A DNA stretch of 64,000 nt, from assembly GCA_017656295.1 (NCBI GenBank), contig JACDOC010000004.1:154645-218644 (forward strand). Reading direction: 5' to 3'. Both the position numbers and the translations under genes were made by a program. The DNA comes from Bacillus sp. (in: firmicutes). Lineage in GTDB: Bacteria > Bacillota > Bacilli > Bacillales > JACDOC01. Every line of letters starts with the position of its first letter. Positions within the stretch are counted from its first letter, which is position 1. Shown piece after piece: positions 63,839 to 64,000 of this stretch. The notes under the pieces were generated by a model that searched no databases, was not told where the DNA came from, and worked only from the letters and a program-made list of their open reading frames with translations.

Positions 63839-64000
63839 GAGAATGCACGCCAAGAGGCGGAAACTGCAAGCCGAGTGCCGGAAAGTGCAAGCTCAGTGTC
63901 GTAAAGTGCAAGCCAAGAAGCGGGAAGTGCAAGCCAAGAAGCGAGAAGTGCAAGCCAAGAAGCGAGAAGTGCAAGCCAAGAAGCGAGAAGTGCAAGCCAA
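63839..64000. repeat. 21-bp tandem repeat array running off the right edge
   Basis: Units start at 63839, 63860, 63881, 63902, 63923, 63944, 63965 and 63986, each exactly 21 bases with core GTGCAAGCCAAGAAGCG. The last four are nearly identical; earlier ones are diverged (TGCACGCCAAGAGG, TGCAAGCCGAGTGCC). No spacers. The same 13-base core (GCGAGAAGTGCAA) occurs in inverted orientation at 6365-6424. The array interrupts the IS3 element. Confidence 0.92.

Noticed and set aside
63726..63995. Minus-strand frame with repeated LHFSLLG units
   Set aside because: It arises because the 21-bp DNA repeat is a multiple of three; there is no ribosome site and the start lies off the repeat.
63839..64000. 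Possible CRISPR array
   Set aside because: Units are contiguous and 21 bases long with no unique spacers, and no cas genes are nearby.

Overview
The window looks like chromosome from a low-to-mid GC, spore-forming member of the Bacillaceae. The support is a divergent gltC / gltAB pair, a methionine ABC operon under a SAM riboswitch, relatives of B. subtilis YdhG/Fra and NfrA, a LysM-GH18 spore-type glycosidase, a decayed GerA germinant-receptor gene, and AGGAGG-type ribosome sites with frequent GTG/TTG starts. The hydrogenase-maturation genes suggest a facultative, hydrogenase-bearing Bacillus/Geobacillus-type organism. The species cannot be fixed from sequence alone.

Layout. 0-11.5 kb: a partial LytS kinase at the left edge, acetyltransferases, small stress-type enzymes, a tandem Fra (frataxin-like) pair with one dead copy, an EamA exporter divergent from an Lrp regulator, and a frameshifted NAD(P)HX repair gene. 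11.5-18.6 kb: glutamate synthase (gltD-like and gltA) with GltC. 19.1-25.5 kb: SAM riboswitch, metN-metI-metQ, an iron-type alcohol dehydrogenase, a methyltransferase and a FetAB-like pair. 25.9-31.9 kb: LysM-GH18 hydrolase, a secreted phosphoesterase, and a run of very small genes ending in a WGxxGxxG-type surface protein. 32-37.7 kb: a patch of gene decay (ISL3, GerA, DUF3231 and chromate-transporter remnants) holding an intact DUF2243-CtaG pair and an isolated DUF4062 gene with an overlapping small gene. 38-45.8 kb: NfrA, a Met/His-rich lipoprotein multicopper oxidase, a VTT membrane protein with a two-component system, and an amino-acid permease. 46.1-51.7 kb: a second SAM-riboswitch operon (thiolase, CoA ligase, acyl-CoA-dehydrogenase-like flavoprotein, MetQ-like lipoprotein). 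52-58 kb: a DUF4097 protein, and a DUF819 gene split by a 1.3-kb IS1595-type cassette that carries a peptidase S51-like gene. 58-63.3 kb: hypF, UXX-star protein, hypE, nickel transporter and hypD, with hypD cut by an IS150-type IS3 element. The right edge runs into a 21-bp tandem repeat.

How the parts connect. Two SAM riboswitches, on opposite strands 32 kb apart, should turn on methionine uptake (metNIQ) and the CoA-ligase/flavoprotein/thiolase operon together when SAM is low. The second operon has its own MetQ-like binding protein but no ATPase or permease, so it may borrow MetN-MetI. I infer an uptake and breakdown route for an organosulfur acid; the substrate is unknown. The hyp cluster supplies NiFe-hydrogenase cofactor assembly, but hypD is broken here. 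The DUF2243-CtaG pair and the multicopper oxidase suggest copper or oxidase handling.

Other structure includes two families of intergenic repeats with 21-bp spacing, and many clean gene-inactivation events (nonsense, frameshift, insertion). Candidates for something undescribed are the SAM-controlled operon, the DUF4062/small-gene pair, the passenger-carrying IS1595 cassette and the 21-bp repeats.
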